A stretch of DNA of 64,000 nucleotides from Vulcanisaeta moutnovskia 768-28 (GTDB lineage: Archaea; Thermoproteota; Thermoprotei; Thermoproteales; Thermocladiaceae), in assembly GCF_000190315.1 (NCBI RefSeq), contig NC_015151.1, positions 1,240,001 to 1,304,000 of the forward strand, in the 5' to 3' direction. Below are positions 60,324 to 64,000 of this stretch, piece by piece (positions within the stretch are counted from its first letter, which is position 1; every line of letters starts with the position of its first letter). The position numbers were made by a program, and so were the translations under genes. Under the pieces are notes generated by a model that was not told where the DNA came from, did not search any database, and saw nothing but the letters and a program-made list of their open reading frames with translations.

Positions 60324-63005
60324 ATGGGTTCTCTCGGTAAGTACGTATTAACATTCGAGGAGGCAGATCCTGATGATGTTAAATTAATAGGCGGTAAGGC
60401 ATCCAGCCTTGTCCTAATGACCAGACTTGGATTACCAGTACCTCCTGGCATAATAATAACCACTAGAGCTTGTAGGGAATACTACGATAGAGGTGAGAAA
60501 CTCCCTGAGGGCCTAATGGACGAGGTAATTAGGGGTGTTAAATACCTTGAGGAAAAGACTGGGTATAAACTTGGCGATCCTGATAAACCATTACTCGTCA
60601 GCGTCAGGTCCGGAGCCGCTGTATCAATGCCAGGCATGATGGACACAGTACTAAACGTGGGGCTTAATGATAAGACAGTTTATGGTCTCGCCAAGAGGAT
60701 TAATAATGAGCATGGTGCCTACGATGCCTATAGGAGATTCCTTGCGATGTTTGGTAGGATAGTCCTAGGCATTCCTGAGGAGGAGTTCAATAAACCGCTT
60801 GATGAGATTAAGCGGAAATATGGTGTTAAGGAGGACCCGGAAATACCGCTTGAAGGTCTTAAGGAGCTTGTCGAGATTTATAAGCAAATATTCATAAGGA
60901 GATTTGGTAAGGTATTTGATGACCCATGGGAACAATTAAAGCTTTCGATAGAGGCTGTATTTAAGTCCTGGAATTCACCAAGGGCCAGGTTCTATAGGGA
61001 GGCTAATAAAATAACGCCGGAAATTGCTGACTGTACTGCCACAGCAATAGTGACCATGGTGTTTGGCAACGCAGACTGGAGGTCAGCCACTGGTGTCGTG
61101 TTCTCGAGGGATCCAGCGACCGGCGAGAATAAGCTTTATGGTGAGTACTTGCCCTATGCTCAGGGCGAGGACGTAGTAGCTGGTATAAGGACTCCTAAAC
61201 CCATTGAGAAGCTTAAGGAGGAGATGCCAGAGGTCTATGAGCAGTTGTATAATGGTGTTAAACTCATTGAGAAGACTAAGAAGGAGGTTCAGGATGTGGA
61301 GTTCACGATTGAGAAGGGCAAGCTCTGGTTCCTACAGACAAGGAACGCTAAGATGAATCCACTGGCTGTTTTGAAGACCAGGGTCGACATGTACAAGGAG
61401 GGTATGATAACCAAGGAGGAGGCAATAATGGGTGTTAAGCCCGAATACATACTTCAAATGCTTTATCCGAGGATTGATGAGTCCAAGGCAGGTAAGCCAT
61501 TGACTAAGGGTATAGCTGCGTCACCAGGTGCTGTGAGTGGACAGGCTGTCTTCGACCCTGATAGGGCTGTGGAGTGGTCCAAGACTGGTAAGCAGGTTAT
61601 CCTGGTTAGGGAGGAGACGAAGCCTGATGATGTTCACGGCTTCTACGCATCAGTAGGTGTACTAACTAGCAGGGGTGGTGCGACGAGCCACGCAGCAGTC
61701 GTGGCTAGGGCAATTGGTAGGCCTGCGGTTGTTGGTGCTGAGGCTTTACAGATTGATTATGGCACCAGGATTGCCAGGGTTGGTGATACGGTTATTAAGG
61801 AGGGTGATTGGATAACAATTGATGGATTCACGGGCAGTGTTTACCTGGGTAAGGTACCAACGATAGAACCAAAGCTACCACCTGAATTCTTCGAATTCCT
61901 CGATATGGCCGACTCAGTATCCGTGTTCGAGATTAGGGCTAATGCGGATACACCGGATGATGCGACAATATCCAGGAGATTTGGCGCTAAGGGTATTGGC
62001 TTGTTGAGGACTGAGAGGATGTTCAGGGCGCCAGGCAGGCTCGATCTATTTAGGAAGGTAATACTCTCGGATAATCCAGGTGAAAGGAGGGAATTGCTTG
62101 ATCAATTGGCCGAGATGATGAAGAAGGACTTCCTGGAAATATTCGAGATAATGGAGGGTTACCCAATAACAGTTAGGTTGTTCGACCCACCACTCCATGA
62201 GTTCCTACCAAACTTCGAGGAATTAGTCACTGAGGTGACTAGGGCTAGAACCCTGGGCAAGCCGGATCCTGAGAAGGAGAGGTTACTCGCCAGGGTTAAG
62301 GCGCTGATGGAGGCTAACCCAATGATGGGACATAGGGGCGTTAGGGTTGGTATTACGTACCCAGAGATCTACGCAGCGCAGGTTAAGGCAATACTATCCG
62401 CAGCCCTAGAGCTAAAGAGGAGGGGTAAGCATCTTGAGATTCAGATAATGATACCACAGGTTGCCGAGGTTAGGGAACTTGAGATAATAATAAACAATGT
62501 TGTCAAGCCCACGGCTGAGGAGGTATTCAAGGCCTATGGCGATAGTATTGAATTTAAGATTGGCACAATGATGGAGACCGTCAGATCATGCCTAACCGCC
62601 GACAAGATTGCAAAGGTTGTTGATTTCATGAGCTTTGGAACAAATGACCTAACACAGGCAGTCTTCAGCTTCAGCAGGGATGATGTTGAGAATAAGTTCA
62701 TGAGCAAGTACCTGGAGCTTGGTGTACTGCCCTACGACCCATTCGTAACAATTGATGAGGAGGGCGTCGCTAAACTCATGAAGGTAGCCATAGATGCTGC
62801 CAGGTCCGTAAAGCCAGACATAGAGATTGGAATATGCGGTGAGCATGGTGGTGATCCAGACTCAATAAAGATACTGGCTAAGGTGGTTGGTAGGGGACTT
62901 AACTACTTCAGTGCGTCGCCGTATAGGGTTCCAGTGGCTAGGCTCGTGGCAGCTCAGGAATCATTGAAGATACTAGGAAGAGCACCAAAGATACATATAT
63001 ACTGA
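60324..63005 (+). CDS. ppdK: Pyruvate, phosphate dikinase
   Basis: This 893-aa enzyme interconverts pyruvate, ATP and Pi with PEP, AMP and PPi. The nucleotide domain starts with GGKASSLVLMTRLGLPVPPG. The swivelling His is in GGATSHAAVVARAIGRPAV. The PEP/pyruvate barrel has GIGLLRTERMF, MSFGTNDLTQ and IGICGEHGGDP. The length and domain order match PPDK rather than PEP synthase. In T. tenax PPDK can work in both directions of glycolysis, and the adjacent PPi pump fits this. Confidence 0.97.
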   Translation: MGSLGKYVLTFEEADPDDVKLIGGKASSLVLMTRLGLPVPPGIIITTRACREYYDRGEKLPEGLMDEVIRGVKYLEEKTGYKLGDPDKPLLVSVRSGAAVSMPGMMDTVLNVGLNDKTVYGLAKRINNEHGAYDAYRRFLAMFGRIVLGIPEEEFNKPLDEIKRKYGVKEDPEIPLEGLKELVEIYKQIFIRRFGKVFDDPWEQLKLSIEAVFKSWNSPRARFYREANKITPEIADCTATAIVTMVFGNADWRSATGVVFSRDPATGENKLYGEYLPYAQGEDVVAGIRTPKPIEKLKEEMPEVYEQLYNGVKLIEKTKKEVQDVEFTIEKGKLWFLQTRNAKMNPLAVLKTRVDMYKEGMITKEEAIMGVKPEYILQMLYPRIDESKAGKPLTKGIAASPGAVSGQAVFDPDRAVEWSKTGKQVILVREETKPDDVHGFYASVGVLTSRGGATSHAAVVARAIGRPAVVGAEALQIDYGTRIARVGDTVIKEGDWITIDGFTGSVYLGKVPTIEPKLPPEFFEFLDMADSVSVFEIRANADTPDDATISRRFGAKGIGLLRTERMFRAPGRLDLFRKVILSDNPGERRELLDQLAEMMKKDFLEIFEIMEGYPITVRLFDPPLHEFLPNFEELVTEVTRARTLGKPDPEKERLLARVKALMEANPMMGHRGVRVGITYPEIYAAQVKAILSAALELKRRGKHLEIQIMIPQVAEVRELEIIINNVVKPTAEEVFKAYGDSIEFKIGTMMETVRSCLTADKIAKVVDFMSFGTNDLTQAVFSFSRDDVENKFMSKYLELGVLPYDPFVTIDEEGVAKLMKVAIDAARSVKPDIEIGICGEHGGDPDSIKILAKVVGRGLNYFSASPYRVPVARLVAAQESLKILGRAPKIHIY

Positions 63006-63186
63006 TCGAACATAAAATTGCAAGGCTCCATTTCAAAATTCTCCTTATACGTTTATAATTAAACAAAATACTAGCAAGTATTGCTATGGATGTCTATTTA
63101 TTATCATTATTTGTCATTAAATTCAGTTTTATGTCAAATTTATGAATAAATAAGTTTAAAAAGAGACTTACTTTACAGAGAAGTGT

Positions 63187-64000
63187 ATGACCTTGGTAAT
63201 AACGTTTATGCAGTATGTGCTTTCAATAGTATCGGGGATATTGGTAGGATTCTCACTTGGTCTTATTGGAGGCGGTGGTAGTATATTGGCTGTCCCATTG
63301 TTCCTTTACTTCGTTGGTCTTGACACAATACCTGATGCCGCCCACATAGCCATTGGTACGACCGCGCTTGCCGTCGGCCTTAATGCCTACATAAACTCCT
63401 ACATGCATCTTAAGAAGAAGAACGTGGCACCAAGGGTAGGTGGGATATTCGCCGGCGTAGGCCTTGTTGGCTCATTGATAGGGGCTTATTTGGGCCACAT
63501 AACACCAGGCACTGACTTACTAACCTACTTCGCAATAGCAATGATTGTACTAGGCATATACATGGCGATTAGGAGGGAGTCAACACAGGCTGGTACTGCT
63601 GATGAGGTTAATCACGTAATGAATGCCCTCAAGAAGTGCCCGAGGTTAACAACATTAACAATACTCAAGGTTGCAACCTTCGGCTTCATAGTTGGCCTTG
63701 TCAGTGGTTACTTTGGTATTGGTGGTGGCTTCCTAATAGTACCAAGCCTAATGTTCTCAGCTGGGCTCTGTATAACAAGGGCTATTGGAACCAGCTTGTT
63801 AAGTGTTGGTACGTTCGGTGTAGCCAGTGGTGCCGAGTACTGGTACTATGGCGATGTACTAATACTCATAGCCTTACTATATGTCGCTGGGGGAGCCGCG
63901 GGTGGCTATGCAGGCACTAGCCTAGCTGTTAAGGCCCCTAAGAGGGCACTTAGGATTGCCTATGGAGCAATAATAGTACTAGTCGGCATATACATGCTAA
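63187..64000 (+). CDS. TauE/SafE-family membrane transporter, 3' truncated by the window
   Basis: The frame is open from the ATG at 63187 to the last base with no stop. It has two repeats of the TauE/SafE pattern: VGFSLGLIGGGGSILAVPLF with IGTTALAVGLNAY near the start, and VGLVSGYFGIGGGFLIVPSL with AIGTSLLSVGTFGVA in the second half. These proteins export or import small organosulfur or carboxylate anions. A TTTAAAAAG box lies about 28-30 nt upstream. Only a few residues are probably missing at the end. Confidence 0.9.
   Translation, partial: MTLVITFMQYVLSIVSGILVGFSLGLIGGGGSILAVPLFLYFVGLDTIPDAAHIAIGTTALAVGLNAYINSYMHLKKKNVAPRVGGIFAGVGLVGSLIGAYLGHITPGTDLLTYFAIAMIVLGIYMAIRRESTQAGTADEVNHVMNALKKCPRLTTLTILKVATFGFIVGLVSGYFGIGGGFLIVPSLMFSAGLCITRAIGTSLLSVGTFGVASGAEYWYYGDVLILIALLYVAGGAAGGYAGTSLAVKAPKRALRIAYGAIIVLVGIYML

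Noticed and set aside
1-64000. CRISPR arrays, insertion sequences or prophage genes
   Set aside because: I saw no regularly spaced repeats, transposase motifs or integrase motifs on either strand.

Overview
The window looks like a chromosomal segment of a thermophilic crenarchaeon of the Thermoproteales, most like the Vulcanisaeta/Caldivirga group. This is an inference from gene content; no database search was run. The signs are: RNase P Rpp29, archaeal S3 and L29, A-type ATPase subunits, TIP49, CDP-archaeol synthase, GTP cyclohydrolase III, an archaeal class I aldolase overlapping a PPi-dependent phosphofructokinase, a tRNA with a T-stem intron, C/D box sRNAs, and many genes that start about 26 nt downstream of a TATA box (leaderless transcripts). 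Base composition is moderately AT-rich. I see no CRISPR array, transposase, rRNA or replication origin.

Layout. 1-2.5 kb: end of a sugar ABC transporter (permease, ATPase) and a DUF309 protein. 2.5 kb: tRNA-Gly(GCC) with a 29-nt intron. 2.7-9.4 kb: creatininase/ArfB-like amidohydrolase, aldolase plus PPi-PFK operon, GH15 glucoamylase, cysS and a winged-helix regulator. 9.4-13 kb: reverse-strand operon rpsC-rpmC-Rpp29-atpE-atpA. 13-18.4 kb: two DUF35 proteins, a C/D sRNA, a zinc-finger protein, CarS, atpF, a UbiA prenyltransferase and a GltB-like FMN protein. 18.4-24 kb: an acyl-CoA synthetase followed by a degenerate paralogue, and a MoeA-PBP fusion. 24-32 kb: VKOR, HAD proteins, a secreted protein, a membrane-anchored winged-helix protein, GTP cyclohydrolase III and an ABC-2 exporter. 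32-35.3 kb: PEBP protein, IlvD, an RNA-binding protein and GTP cyclohydrolase I. 35.3-41.5 kb: a surface coiled-coil protein, a lone LolD-type ATPase and an MMPL/RND exporter. 41.5-42.7 kb: a small anomalous island with a CorA-like gene lacking GMN and a gene remnant. 42.7-57.8 kb: a lone CoxL-type molybdoenzyme subunit, roadblock protein, MFS, HAD, DUF47, a second C/D sRNA, TIP49, beta-CASP nuclease, two divergent radical SAM/SPASM genes, a histidine phosphatase, an M24 peptidase, a third C/D sRNA and an unknown protein. 57.9-64 kb: H+-pyrophosphatase, pyruvate phosphate dikinase and a truncated TauE/SafE gene.

The metabolic thread is sugar uptake and glucan hydrolysis feeding a pyrophosphate-linked glycolysis: PPi-PFK consumes PPi, PPDK interconverts PEP and pyruvate with PPi, and the membrane pyrophosphatase exchanges PPi for a proton gradient that the A-type ATPase also uses. 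The main points for a second look are three compact C/D box sRNAs (one with a guide that fits a conserved 23S rRNA segment), the tRNA-Gly T-stem intron, a perfect 12-bp dyad at the pyrophosphatase promoter, an acyl-CoA synthetase paralogue that lacks both key catalytic motifs, and the RND/LolD/coiled-coil cluster.
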